From the NCBI GenBank assembly GCA_038231295.1, contig JBBRLP010000008.1, positions 1-64,000 on the forward strand: a stretch of 64,000 nt of DNA, given 5' to 3'. The first letter of the stretch is position 1. Each line of letters begins with the position of its first letter. The notes under the pieces were generated by a model, which did no database searches, was not told the DNA's origin, and saw only the letters and a list, made by a program, of their open reading frames with translations. The stretch is from JANXLO01 sp038231295. GTDB lineage: Bacteria; Armatimonadota; Chthonomonadetes; Chthonomonadales; Chthonomonadaceae. The translations under genes and the position numbers were made by a program. Positions 41,799 through 51,460 of this stretch are shown in pieces.

Positions 41799-44333
41799 AT
41801 GATGGCAAGACTCGAACGGCCGGTCTTTAGGCAAGACAGAACAGCCGGAGGGAGAATATTCAGGCGGCTCCCCGGCATTCTCGTGTGGTTACTCTTGCTG
41901 CTGGCGCGTCCGGCTTCAGCAGGTGAGGCAACCGTCCTGCCTCCTTTCGGACAGAGTGAGATGAATCTGATCCTGACTGCTCTGGCGGCAGGTGTGCTCT
42001 CGGTGATCGTAGGGCTTGTCTGGTATCGGTCTGTCGCGAGTGAGAGCGCTGGCACGGCCAAAATGCAGGAGGTAGGGCAGGCGATCCGCGACGGCGCGCT
42101 GGCCTATCTGCAGCAGCAGGTGCGCACGATGTCGGTGCTGGTCGTCATCATTGCGCTTGGCCTTTTCTTCCTCTACAAAGGGCAGTCGGAACTCGGTTAC
42201 GGCCTCAGCGAGGCGCTGGGAGTCGCGCTCTTCTTTGTGCTCGGGGTGGGGGCCTCCTATGCCGCAGGCTATGTCGGGATGGGAATGGCGACCATTGCCA
42301 ATCAGCGCACTGCGGAGAAGGCGCGTACGACGTTCAAGGGCGCCCTGGAGACCGCGTTTCGTGCAGGCGCGGTCTCGGGGATGCTGACAGTCGGGTTCGG
42401 CCTGATCGGCGCCTGCACCGTGTTTTTATGCTACCGGGAGAGGTCGCCCTTGATTCTGGTCGGCTTCGGCTTCGGCGGCTCTCTGGCCGCGCTTTTCATG
42501 CGTGTCGGCGGCGGAATCTTCACCAAAGCGGCGGATGTGGGGGCAGACCTGGTCGGCAAGGTCGAATCGGGGATTCCGGAGGACGATCCGCGCAACCCGG
42601 CCACGATCGCCGACAATGTCGGTGACCATGTCGGAGACTGCGCCGGGATGGCGGCGGACGTCTTCGAGAGCTATGTGGTGACCCTGGTCGCGGCGATCAT
42701 TCTCGCCGCGGCGATCATCCCCTTCGTCAAAGGGGAGACCTCCGCGAACCTGGTCAGCAGCGCGCTCCATCTGATCATGTATCCACTGATCCTGTGTGCG
42801 GTCGGCGTGGTCGCGTCTATCCTCGGTGTCCTGGTCGTCAAAGGCGAAGACCGGGAGAGCATGGACCCCATGCAGCCGATCAACCATGGATTTCGGGCCA
42901 CCGCACTGCTCGCCTCGCTCTTCTTCGGCATCGGCTCCTATTTCTACTTCGGCAACCGGATCGAGATCCCCACGCCGACCGGGAACCTGCCTGTCCATTG
43001 GTGGCAGTTCTTTCTCTGCACCTTCTTCGGCATCCTGCTGGCGATGGTGATCGGCTGGCTGACGGAATACTTCACCTCCACGGAGAAGAAACCGGTGACC
43101 GAGATCGCCTACCACTCCCGCACCGGAGCGGCCACGATGATCATCTCCGGCTTCTCCTTCGGACTGGAGAGCTCCGTCTGGAGCGTGGTCGCGATCGTCA
43201 TCGCCCTGATGGCGTCGCTCTGGGTCTTCAACGGCAACATCCTGCTGGCCGCCTACGGCACCGCGCTCTCCGGTCTGGGCCTTCTGACCACGACCGGCTA
43301 CATTCTGGCGATGGACACCTTCGGGCCGATCACTGACAACGCCAACGGAATCTTCGCGATGTCAGGCGTACTGGAAGAGGACCGGGCGAGCGGTAAGCTC
43401 ATGACCGCGGGAGGTATCTCCAGTGATCGGATCATCGGGCGTCTGGATGCGGTCGGCAATACGACCAAGGCGCTGACGAAAGGCTTCGCCATCTGCACGG
43501 CGGTCATCGCCTCGGTGGCGATGTTCCGATCGTTCATGACGGATGCCCATCTGCTGCCGCCTCTCGATACCGCGGAGTGGGCGCGGAATCTCCAGGAGGG
43601 GCGGATATTCGGTATCCCGCTAGACGTGCCGGAGGTGTTTGTCGGGCTGCTGATCGGGGCGGCGGCGCCCTACCTCTTCTCGGCTTTCGCCATCAATGCC
43701 GTCAGCCGTGCCGCTTCCCAACTCATCGAAGAGGTGCGGGCGCAGTTCCGCAACGATCCGGGGATCATGGATGGGACGAGCAAGCCGGACTATGCCCGCT
43801 GTGTCGCCATTGTAACGGCGGCGGCGCAGAAGGAACTGCTCGCACCGGGCATTCTCGCCATTGCTCTGCCGATCCTGGTCGGTTTCGGCCTGGGCTTCCG
43901 CAGACCCGACGTGGGGGCGGCGGCGCTGGGCGGCTATCTCGCCGGAGCGATTGCCAGCGGACAGTTGCTGGCAGTCCTCCTCTCCAACTCCGGCGGCGCC
44001 TGGGACAACGCCAAGAAGAAGATCGAAGACGGTCTTTTCGGCGGAAAAGGGACGAAGAACCATGAGGCGAGCGTCATCTGCGATACCGTCGGCGATCCCT
44101 TCAAGGACACGGCAGGGCCAGCGCTAAACCCGCTCATTAAGGTTATGAACCTGACGGGGATCCTCATCGCGGGCATCGTCATTCAGGACATCGCGGTCAG
44201 CACCCGAATCGTCGTCGTCAGCGTCTCCGCCGTCTGTCTGATCGGGGCGGTCATGTTCAGCAAGCGCGGATCGATTGTGGACGATCAGTCCCTCATAGCC
44301 TCGCCTCCCACGCCCCCGGCCCTGACGGAGTAG
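41799..44333 (+). CDS. hppA: Membrane-bound proton-translocating pyrophosphatase
   Basis: An 844-residue integral membrane pump that couples pyrophosphate hydrolysis to H+ export. About 16 hydrophobic helices are present. The substrate site DVGADLVGKVESGIPEDDPRNPATIADNVGDHVGD and the late GDTVGDPFKDTAGPALN-type segment (here CDTVGDPFKDTAGPALNPLIKVMN) are complete. The motif GNTTKALTKG (Lys557) has lysine where K+-dependent enzymes have alanine, which marks the K+-independent, H+-pumping class. It carries an extra 45 N-terminal residues with a signal-peptide-like helix ending PASAGEA. It is monocistronic, with its own consensus promoter and terminator. Confidence 0.95.
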   Translation: MMARLERPVFRQDRTAGGRIFRRLPGILVWLLLLLARPASAGEATVLPPFGQSEMNLILTALAAGVLSVIVGLVWYRSVASESAGTAKMQEVGQAIRDGALAYLQQQVRTMSVLVVIIALGLFFLYKGQSELGYGLSEALGVALFFVLGVGASYAAGYVGMGMATIANQRTAEKARTTFKGALETAFRAGAVSGMLTVGFGLIGACTVFLCYRERSPLILVGFGFGGSLAALFMRVGGGIFTKAADVGADLVGKVESGIPEDDPRNPATIADNVGDHVGDCAGMAADVFESYVVTLVAAIILAAAIIPFVKGETSANLVSSALHLIMYPLILCAVGVVASILGVLVVKGEDRESMDPMQPINHGFRATALLASLFFGIGSYFYFGNRIEIPTPTGNLPVHWWQFFLCTFFGILLAMVIGWLTEYFTSTEKKPVTEIAYHSRTGAATMIISGFSFGLESSVWSVVAIVIALMASLWVFNGNILLAAYGTALSGLGLLTTTGYILAMDTFGPITDNANGIFAMSGVLEEDRASGKLMTAGGISSDRIIGRLDAVGNTTKALTKGFAICTAVIASVAMFRSFMTDAHLLPPLDTAEWARNLQEGRIFGIPLDVPEVFVGLLIGAAAPYLFSAFAINAVSRAASQLIEEVRAQFRNDPGIMDGTSKPDYARCVAIVTAAAQKELLAPGILAIALPILVGFGLGFRRPDVGAAALGGYLAGAIASGQLLAVLLSNSGGAWDNAKKKIEDGLFGGKGTKNHEASVICDTVGDPFKDTAGPALNPLIKVMNLTGILIAGIVIQDIAVSTRIVVVSVSAVCLIGAVMFSKRGSIVDDQSLIASPPTPPALTE

Positions 44334-44361
44334 GCGCTCCCTCCCGAATGCGTTTCTCATC

Positions 44362-44401
44362 GCCTGAGACCTTCGTATCCGCGAACGTCTCAGGCTTTTT
44401 T
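44362..44401 (+). terminator. Intrinsic terminator of hppA
   Basis: GCCTGAGAC (44362-44370) pairs with GTCTCAGGC (44387-44395), loop of 16, followed by six T (44396-44401), 28 bp after the hppA stop. Confidence 0.88.
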
Positions 44402-44532
44402 GCCTGTAGCCTCCTGCAATCGTGCGGTAGAGAAACTTTTCGCAGTTTTGGCGCGTTGGAAAATAGGCTTTGTCGTCTATCAGAGCAGAGACGAAACCAA
44501 AAAGGACCTTATTGCAGCAAGGAGACATTTTG

Positions 44533-45945
44533 ATGAACTTCCTCCCGCCTTACCGCATCGGAACCATTACGTCCGGGATAGTGCTGTCTGCCATTCCTCT
44601 GTGTCTGATAGGGGCCGTCGCTTCTGCCCAGACCGCGAAGAGCGGGAATGTAAAAGGCCATTCCGTAGCGGCAGCCGCGAAACCGGACACGGTGAAGGCA
44701 ACGACGCTTACGGGCGCAGCCGCGCTTGGCGACTGGACGACGGACGCACCCGGTGTCCGCCGCCGAATCACGCTTAGAGAACTTCCCGCGGCGTATTCTA
44801 CACCGTCTGTAGACCGAGGCCCGCGTATCGTCCCGAAACCCGACGGAGCCTGGCCGAAAGTTCCTGTGGGGTTCGTGCTGACGGAGTACGCTGCCGATTT
44901 CGACAATCCCCGCCAGATTACGACCGCTCCCAACGGAGACATCTTCGTCGTCGAAAGCAATCCCGGACGGGTCAAAGTGCTGCGAGACACCAAAGGGACG
45001 GGGAAGCCGGAGAGCGTCGGCGTCTTCGCGGGCGACCTCGTGAAGCCCTTCGGCATCGCCTTCTACCCTCCCGGCCCCAATCCGCGTTATGTCTATATTG
45101 GCAACACCGACAGCGTGGTGCGCTTCCCCTACAAGAACGGCGATCTGAAAGCAAGCGGCATGGCAGAGACGATCGTGGACAACCTTCCCGGCGGCGGGCA
45201 ACTCCGCGGCGGAGGACACTGGACTCGCGACGTGAAGTTTTCCAGCGACGGCAAACGGATGTTCGTCTCGGTCGGCTCTCTGACGAACGTACATGAAAAG
45301 GACGTGGAGGAGGACCGCCGGGCCGATATTCTGGTGTTCACACCGGAAGGCAAGAACGAGCGCATCTTCGCGTCCGGCATTCGGAACGCAGTCGGACTGG
45401 CGGTGCATCCGGTGACCGGGCAGCTCTGGGCCTCCGTCAACGAGCGCGACGGCCTGGGCGATGATCTCGTACCGGACTATGTCACGCACGTTGAGGAGGG
45501 TGGCTTCTATGGCTGGCCCTGGTTCTATATGGGCGGTCATGCGGACGAGCGTGCCGTCAATCCGCGCCCGGAACTGAAGGACAAAGTGCTTACCCCGGAT
45601 GTCCTGTTACAGTCGCATATGGCCTCGCTCGGCATGACCTTCTACACGGGCAAGCAGTTCCCGAAAGAGTATGCGCTTGAGGGCTTTGCCGCCGAACACG
45701 GCTCCTGGAATCGCGCCCATCGGACAGGCTACAAAGTCGTGCGGATTCCCATGCAGGACGGCAAGGCGACCGGGGAGTTTGAGGATTTCGTAACGGGTTT
45801 CGTTACGCTGGACGGAGATGTCTGGGGCCGTCCGGTCGGGGTGACCGTCGCGAATGACGGCGCACTGCTCTTCACGGATGACATTCAGAACAAAATCTGG
45901 CGTGTCGCTTATGTCGGAACAAAGAAGACCGCTTCCGTGCGGTAG
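44533..45945 (+). CDS. Secreted PQQ-type sugar (sorbosone) dehydrogenase-like protein
   Basis: A 470-residue exported protein with a signal peptide (about 1-31, ending ASA-Q). A six-bladed beta-propeller follows, of the glucose/sorbosone dehydrogenase family: FVLTEYAADFDNPRQITTAPNGDIFVVES, PFGIAFYPPGPNPRYVYIGN, GGGHWTRDVKFSSDGKRMFVSVGS, SGIRNAVGLAVHPVTGQLWASVNERDGLGDDLVPDYV, GFYGWPWFYMGG and AEHGSWNRAHRTGYKVV. These match blades of L-sorbosone dehydrogenase-type proteins that bind PQQ. It probably oxidises an aldose in the periplasm. ATG 44533 has AAGGAG eight bases upstream. The prepilin gene follows 61 bp later on the same strand. Confidence 0.85.
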   Translation: MNFLPPYRIGTITSGIVLSAIPLCLIGAVASAQTAKSGNVKGHSVAAAAKPDTVKATTLTGAAALGDWTTDAPGVRRRITLRELPAAYSTPSVDRGPRIVPKPDGAWPKVPVGFVLTEYAADFDNPRQITTAPNGDIFVVESNPGRVKVLRDTKGTGKPESVGVFAGDLVKPFGIAFYPPGPNPRYVYIGNTDSVVRFPYKNGDLKASGMAETIVDNLPGGGQLRGGGHWTRDVKFSSDGKRMFVSVGSLTNVHEKDVEEDRRADILVFTPEGKNERIFASGIRNAVGLAVHPVTGQLWASVNERDGLGDDLVPDYVTHVEEGGFYGWPWFYMGGHADERAVNPRPELKDKVLTPDVLLQSHMASLGMTFYTGKQFPKEYALEGFAAEHGSWNRAHRTGYKVVRIPMQDGKATGEFEDFVTGFVTLDGDVWGRPVGVTVANDGALLFTDDIQNKIWRVAYVGTKKTASVR

Positions 45946-46006
45946 AGGCTTGACAGCAAGAGGCCGATGTCTGGATGTACCTGTTTTGGCTGAGGAGGAA
46001 GAGATC

Positions 46007-46705
46007 GTGCGTCAACGCGCCTTCACACTGATTGAACTTCTCGTCGTGATCGCGATCATTGCGATTCTGGCGGCGATTCTCTTCCCGGTCTTCGCGCAGG
46101 CACGGGAGAAGGCCAGGCAGACGGCGTGCCTCGCGAATTTGCGGCAGATCGGAACGGCCATGGTTCTCTACCTCCAGGACTATGACGAGCATCTGCCCGA
46201 CCGCAAAGACCTCAAAATGTCGCTGCCGGGAGGCTACCATCCCTGGACGGGCTGGCCGATTCCCGACCCGCGCTCCGGCTGGGCCGCTGTCGTCTTGCAA
46301 CCCTACACGCAGAACACCGACATCTGGACCTGCCCGACTGTGCTGGGCAGTATGGGAAATCTCACGCAGGTCGCGCAGCCCCTGACGGCAGCCTCCGCGC
46401 CCCCGGTAACTCGCTACTGGATGTGGCGTTTCGCCCGGCCGGACACTCCGACACCCCTCAACTATCTCTGGGGCAAGACGCCGGAACAGTCGGTGGCCGA
46501 CCTCCAGCAGAACAACGACCCGCTCGACGGCTATCCCGACGGCCCGTCCGATCTGGAGATGGCCGCAGACCCCTACTTCCCCCGCACGGTCACGACGGTT
46601 CCGAACGCTCTCAAAGGGATGTCCGTCCACTTCGGCGGCAGAAATCGCGTCTTCCTTGATGGTCACGTCAAATACCTGCGCGACATACGGACCGGTCAGA
46701 ACTGA
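46007..46705 (+). CDS. DUF1559-type prepilin, copy 1
   Basis: A 232-residue secreted pseudopilin. The N-terminus FTLIELLVVIAIIAILAAIL is the class III prepilin cleavage and membrane segment (processing after the first residues, F at position 5 or 6), followed by FPVFAQAREKARQTACLANLRQIG. The end carries the H-x9-DG-like motif (SVHFGGRNRVFLDGHVKYL). Genes of this family are greatly expanded in Armatimonadota and Planctomycetota. The start is GTG 46007 with GAGGAGGAAG upstream. The middle has PLNYLWGKTPEQ and a proline-rich loop with no catalytic function. It is convergent with copy 2, the repeat element lying between. Confidence 0.88.
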   Translation: MRQRAFTLIELLVVIAIIAILAAILFPVFAQAREKARQTACLANLRQIGTAMVLYLQDYDEHLPDRKDLKMSLPGGYHPWTGWPIPDPRSGWAAVVLQPYTQNTDIWTCPTVLGSMGNLTQVAQPLTAASAPPVTRYWMWRFARPDTPTPLNYLWGKTPEQSVADLQQNNDPLDGYPDGPSDLEMAADPYFPRTVTTVPNALKGMSVHFGGRNRVFLDGHVKYLRDIRTGQN

Positions 46706-46753
46706 AGGCGAAGCCGAAGAAGTAATGAACGCTCCGTATACAGTCGGGTTATT

Positions 46754-46795
46754 CGCCGCTGAGTCGGCAGGTTGAACCCTGCCGACTCAGCGGCG
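46754..46795 (+). terminator. Long perfect hairpin downstream of prepilin copy 1
   Basis: An 18-bp perfect stem (46754-46771 with 46778-46795) around a six-base loop, 49 bp after the prepilin stop. It is not followed by a T-run on either strand, so it may protect the 3' end of the mRNA rather than terminate alone. Confidence 0.6.
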
Positions 46796-46852
46796 TAACG
46801 AGTGTTACTTTACTCACCTTACGCAGGCGAACAGCCAGCCTCCGACGAGGGA

Positions 46853-47023
46853 GCAAAGGGTTGACACCCCTCGCTACGCGCCTGCGGCGGATTGTCCTCC
46901 AGGCAAGACACAGTGCGAGCAGACTGTCGGGTCCAAAGAACAGCCTCCACGAACTTGCAGCAAAGAGTTTCGTCCGAAGGACGCTCCGGCGAAGCCGCGT
47001 AGCGAGGGGTGTCAACCCTTTGC
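46853..47023. repeat. Dispersed hairpin-rich element, copy B, with 28-bp terminal inverted repeats
   Basis: A 171-bp element bounded by perfect 28-bp inverted repeats (46853-46880 and 46996-47023; the right arm reads CGCGTAGCGA, GGGGTGTCAACC...). The right half (from TTTCGTCCGAAGGACG at about 46968) matches copies A and C. The left half is the same end in inverted orientation, followed by 90 bp of unrelated sequence. The gap 46706-47079 holds this element and the hairpin; no gene. Confidence 0.8.
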
Positions 47024-47079
47024 CCCTGCCACCCTTTGCTTTCTGCCTGAGATTTGCATGGCTGCCTACGTAAGGTCAA

Positions 47080-47883
47080 TTACTTCAGTATCCACGCTCC
47101 CGTTGCATCCTTATCGGGGATTCCTTTCAGCTGATAGGGGAAGGGATTGGCGGGGGAGGCGTAAGGGCCAGCATCGGTGATGATATAGCCCTTGAACGAC
47201 TGCCCATCCAACGCGGTATCGGTAATCTGTGTGCCGGAGGCGTTGTTGTAGTTCTTCGTCTTCACGATCTTGGCATGGCTGTCCGCGAAGACAGAGACGA
47301 CCGTATTGGAGTGCCGCCCTTGAACTGGAGTCGAAAGGAACTGCGGGTAGTTCGCATCTCCCTTGACGACAACCGCATCGGAATAGAGGCTGGTCTCCGC
47401 GACATAGTTCAGGGAGGCCAACGCGACCGCGCTGTTGGAAGGGAAGGGGGCAGGCAGTCCGACAAAGGCGGTTACGGCATAGTTCGGCTGATAACTGACC
47501 TTCACGAGGGTCGGGGTGAGCGCGCAGGGCGGCGGCGCACCCAGATTTGTCAGTCCTTTTACGACATCCAGAGGCGTCGCATCGGAAGGACATTTCTCCA
47601 TATCGGCGTTCTTCTGGTACGGAATGATCTCGTGATAAGTCGTCATTGTACACGCACCGCCGATATTGGTGAAATAGAGGGCGAGGGGGAACGTCTCGTC
47701 GTAATCCTGTACATACATGGCGGTCGCGAGACCCTGCTGCCTGGCATTGCTGAGGCAGGAGGTCTGCCGCGCCTTCTCCCGTGCCTGCGCGAAGACAGGG
47801 AAGAGAATCGCCGCCAGAATCGCAATGATCGCGATCACGACGAGAAGTTCAATCAGTGTAAAACCCGCACTTTGCTTACGCAT
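47080..47883 (-). CDS. DUF1559-type prepilin, copy 2
   Basis: A 267-residue pseudopilin. MRKQSAGFTLIELL and the following 30 residues are identical or nearly so to copy 1 (FTLIELL through FPVFAQAREKARQT). A variable globular part follows, rich in aromatic residues and Asn, with VQDYDETFPLALYFTNIGG. The GRHSNTVVSVFADSHAKIV motif (H-x9-D-like) is the C-terminal family signature; it has DS in place of DG. AAGGAG precedes the ATG. Cleavage would be after Gly7. It is convergent to copy 1 and probably also uses the general prepilin peptidase. Confidence 0.88.
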   Translation of the reverse strand: MRKQSAGFTLIELLVVIAIIAILAAILFPVFAQAREKARQTSCLSNARQQGLATAMYVQDYDETFPLALYFTNIGGACTMTTYHEIIPYQKNADMEKCPSDATPLDVVKGLTNLGAPPPCALTPTLVKVSYQPNYAVTAFVGLPAPFPSNSAVALASLNYVAETSLYSDAVVVKGDANYPQFLSTPVQGRHSNTVVSVFADSHAKIVKTKNYNNASGTQITDTALDGQSFKGYIITDAGPYASPANPFPYQLKGIPDKDATGAWILK

Positions 47884-48036
47884 ATCGGTGGCTCCTTTGC
47901 CGGGCGGTCTGTGCCACCCCTCGTAGTTTTGCTATCCTATCCCAGCCAACCAACCTCTCCCGTCGGTGGGCATGAGAAGTTCATTCCGTGTTCAGCTCAC
48001 GAAATCCTGCACGATTTGAACTCTCCTACCGGACGC

Positions 48037-48552
48037 TCATTGAACATTGAGGTCTATGGCGGAAAAATGTTCGTGGTCGTGTTCCTCATGGGTATCTTCG
48101 CTCTGAACCCGCACCAGATAGTTGCCCGGCTCCGGGAGAGAGAACTTGAGGGAACCACTGGCCGAGGCCGTTGGGGAAAAGTCCATCACAAACCGATTGT
48201 CAAGAACCCCGGCAGGCCCAGCGGGGTCAGGAACGGGCTTCTGTCGCAGGTCTTTCTCACGCACCACGAAGAAATGAATCGTCACGCCCTTCATCGTGCC
48301 GTGGGGGAAGTTGCTTTTCAGTTTCCAGGTGATCTGAACAGCCTCTCCGGTTTTCAACTGCATCACAGGGCGCGGATTCACGCCGCCAATGGGGGGCGTT
48401 GTATCCGCGCTTGCCTCTACCAAACGCTGACCAATCTGAGCCTTCATGGCGATTTCGAAATGTTCCGCCGCTGCACGGCGGGCGAGCAGGGCTGTAACCG
48501 CCGTCACCAGGCTGACGAGCAGCGCTGCGGACACGATTCGACTCTTTTTCAT
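48037..48552 (-). CDS. Small secreted protein, beta-sandwich, function unknown
   Basis: A 171-residue exported protein with a signal peptide (about 1-29, ending ...RRAAA). The rest is predicted beta-sandwich: GEAVQITWKLKSNFPHGTMKGVTIHFFVVRE and GSLKFSLPEPGNYLVRVQSEDTHEEHDHEHFSAIDLNV. It has several His residues near the C-terminus (THEEHDHEHF), which could bind metal. I do not recognise a named family; a cupredoxin-like fold without the Cys ligand is possible. It overlaps rsmG by 4 bp and is the last gene of the minus-strand run from 54522. Confidence 0.65.
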   Translation of the reverse strand: MKKSRIVSAALLVSLVTAVTALLARRAAAEHFEIAMKAQIGQRLVEASADTTPPIGGVNPRPVMQLKTGEAVQITWKLKSNFPHGTMKGVTIHFFVVREKDLRQKPVPDPAGPAGVLDNRFVMDFSPTASASGSLKFSLPEPGNYLVRVQSEDTHEEHDHEHFSAIDLNVQ

Positions 48553-49241
48553 CGTTTCTCTCCATTCCTCTCCATGCGCGAACTGCGTACCAGTATCAGT
48601 TTTCGGACAATCTCTGTACCGGGCAGCGTGATCTCGGCGATCCGCTCGATACGGCTGTTCTGGCGAGTCAGGGCGGCTCTGGCCTCCGCGACCTCACTGT
48701 CCGCCTCTCGGCTCTTGTAAGCGACGGCAAGCCCGCCGGGACGCACCAGTGGAAGCAGCCATTGCAGCAGCAGTGGCAGTTTCGAGACAGCGCGGGCGGT
48801 CACAATGTCGTAGGACTGCCGATGCGCTGGCAGACGAGCGACAGCCTCAGCGCGGCTATGCAGTGTCTTTACATTGGGGAGGCCAAGCGTTGCGATGACA
48901 CCATCCAGAAAGTCCAGACGTTTGCGGGTTCCGTCCATGAGGGTGACCTGAAGGGCAGGGAAAACGAGCGACAGCGGCAGGCCCGGAAAGCCCGCACCAG
49001 TTCCGACATCGAGCAGACGTGAGCCGCTTGCTGGAGTGAGGACGGCGGCGAGAGAGAGCGAATCGAGAAAATGGAGCGTGGCGTACTCTTCCGGCGGAAT
49101 TCGCGTCAGATTCAGATGGCGGTTGGTCTCTTCCAGCATCTCCGCAAACACGGCGAACTTGTCGAGCGTGACTGTGTCGAGGTTCAGTCCCCAAACCTGT
49201 GCGCCGTTGCTTAACTGTTCACGCTGTGCGCCCGAGAACAT
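48549..49241 (-). CDS. rsmG: 16S rRNA 7-methylguanosine (G527) methyltransferase
   Basis: A 230-residue SAM methyltransferase that modifies G527 in 16S rRNA. Family residues are HLNLTRIPPEEYATLHFLDSL, LLDVGTGAGFPGLPLSLV (SAM motif I), LMDGTRKRLDFL, HSRAEAVA and VTARAVSKLPLLLQWLLPLVRPGGLAVAYK. The length and order are standard for RsmG (GidB). The start overlaps the upstream GT4 gene by 23 bp and the stop overlaps the next gene by 4 bp. It is unusual in not lying beside mnmG or parA/B, where it commonly sits. Confidence 0.95.
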   Translation of the reverse strand: MFSGAQREQLSNGAQVWGLNLDTVTLDKFAVFAEMLEETNRHLNLTRIPPEEYATLHFLDSLSLAAVLTPASGSRLLDVGTGAGFPGLPLSLVFPALQVTLMDGTRKRLDFLDGVIATLGLPNVKTLHSRAEAVARLPAHRQSYDIVTARAVSKLPLLLQWLLPLVRPGGLAVAYKSREADSEVAEARAALTRQNSRIERIAEITLPGTEIVRKLILVRSSRMERNGEKR

Positions 49242-50343
49242 CGTGATAGACCGCCTCGATCTTGTGAATTTGCGTTTCCAGACGATAATCGCGTTCGACG
49301 CTCTCTCGTCCCGCTCTTGCTATCGCTGCCCGCCGCAGGGGATCTGCCCATAGTGAAATGAGTGTACCCGCAAGCGCGTCAGAATCTTCCGGGGGAACCA
49401 GCAGCCCGGTAACGCCCTCCGTAATCGTGTCTACCAGACCGCCGACTCGGCTTGCTACGACAGGGACGCCTGCCGCCATCGCCTCTAGCGCGACGATCCC
49501 CTGTCCCTCCTGCCGTGAGGGAACGACAAGGATGTCCGCCGCCTGCATCAGAGGGACAGCCTCGGCGACATAACCAGTGAAATGCACGCTGATTGAGAGA
49601 CTCGCTGCCAGAGACCGCAGGGGTTCCTCCTCGTCACCGGTTCCGACAAGGACTAGTCGTGCGTTCGGAAACTCTCTGCGGACGGCTGCGAACGCCTTAA
49701 CAAGTACATCAAAGCCTTTCTCTCTGGAGAGCCTCCCCACCGCCAGGACCAACAACGCCTCGTCTTGAACTCCCAGAGCGCTGCGGGTTGCGGCCCGGTC
49801 GTTCTCCGTCTCGAAGCGTACGAGGTCAACGCCGTTCGGGACGACTACGATTTTGCCGGAGGACACTCCCTGCGCGGTCAGGCTGTGAGCGACGGCAGGA
49901 GAGACAGCGAGAATTCGCGAGGCAAGCGGTGCGATCTGCCGAAAGAGAAACGAATGAACCGGATGCATCGGAGGCAGGAGATTGTGGACGGTAAATACGA
50001 AGGGAAGGCGGGTCATTCTGGCCGCAAGCGCTCCGACGACGGCTCCCCGAAGCCCATGTGCGTGGACAAGGTCACAGTTTCCCCGCAGAAGCTGTGCCAG
50101 TGCAGAGGCTGTGCGAAAGTCCTGAACGGGACGGTTTTTCGCGCCAATGGAGAGGCTGTGGCGAACAAGGTCGGAACAGGGAGGCTGGAGCGTAAAATCC
50201 GGGGGCGCATAGAGAACCGGCGCGAACTGTTGTCGGTCCAGGTGGGCGATCAGGTCAGAGACATGGCGGCGGATTCCTCCGGCTGCCGGACGCACGACCT
50301 GCGCGATCCTCCGGGGAACAGGAGGAGAAGCCGATGCAGCCAT
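49219..50343 (-). CDS. Family 4 glycosyltransferase
   Basis: A 374-residue GT-B enzyme. The N-terminal Rossmann domain starts RIAQVVRPAAGGIRRHVSDLIAHL, with LVHAHGLRGAVVGALAA and FVFTVHNLLPP. The C-terminal domain has VLAVGRLSREKGFDVLVKAFAAV, LVLVGTGDEEEPL, VHFTGYVAEAVPLMQAADILVVPSRQEGQGIVALEAMAAGVPVVAS, where E-x7-E is the donor site. ATG 50343 has GGGAG about nine bases upstream; in-frame residues above it run back toward the moxR stop and look non-coding. It probably builds an envelope glycan; the sugar is not readable. It lies 52 bp after moxR. Confidence 0.9.
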   Translation of the reverse strand: MAASASPPVPRRIAQVVRPAAGGIRRHVSDLIAHLDRQQFAPVLYAPPDFTLQPPCSDLVRHSLSIGAKNRPVQDFRTASALAQLLRGNCDLVHAHGLRGAVVGALAARMTRLPFVFTVHNLLPPMHPVHSFLFRQIAPLASRILAVSPAVAHSLTAQGVSSGKIVVVPNGVDLVRFETENDRAATRSALGVQDEALLVLAVGRLSREKGFDVLVKAFAAVRREFPNARLVLVGTGDEEEPLRSLAASLSISVHFTGYVAEAVPLMQAADILVVPSRQEGQGIVALEAMAAGVPVVASRVGGLVDTITEGVTGLLVPPEDSDALAGTLISLWADPLRRAAIARAGRESVERDYRLETQIHKIEAVYHDVLGRTA

Positions 50344-50395
50344 ATCGGGCTTCTCCCTTTTCTGAGCAGAACGCGAGCGGGAAGTAGAGGCCACG

Positions 50396-51443
<1,048 letters not shown>

Positions 51444-51460
<17 letters not shown>

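Noticed and set aside
46861..46866. TTGACA inside the left inverted repeat of element B as a promoter
   Set aside because: No -10 hexamer at 16-18 bp; the hexamer belongs to the repeat end and occurs in inverted form in the other arm.
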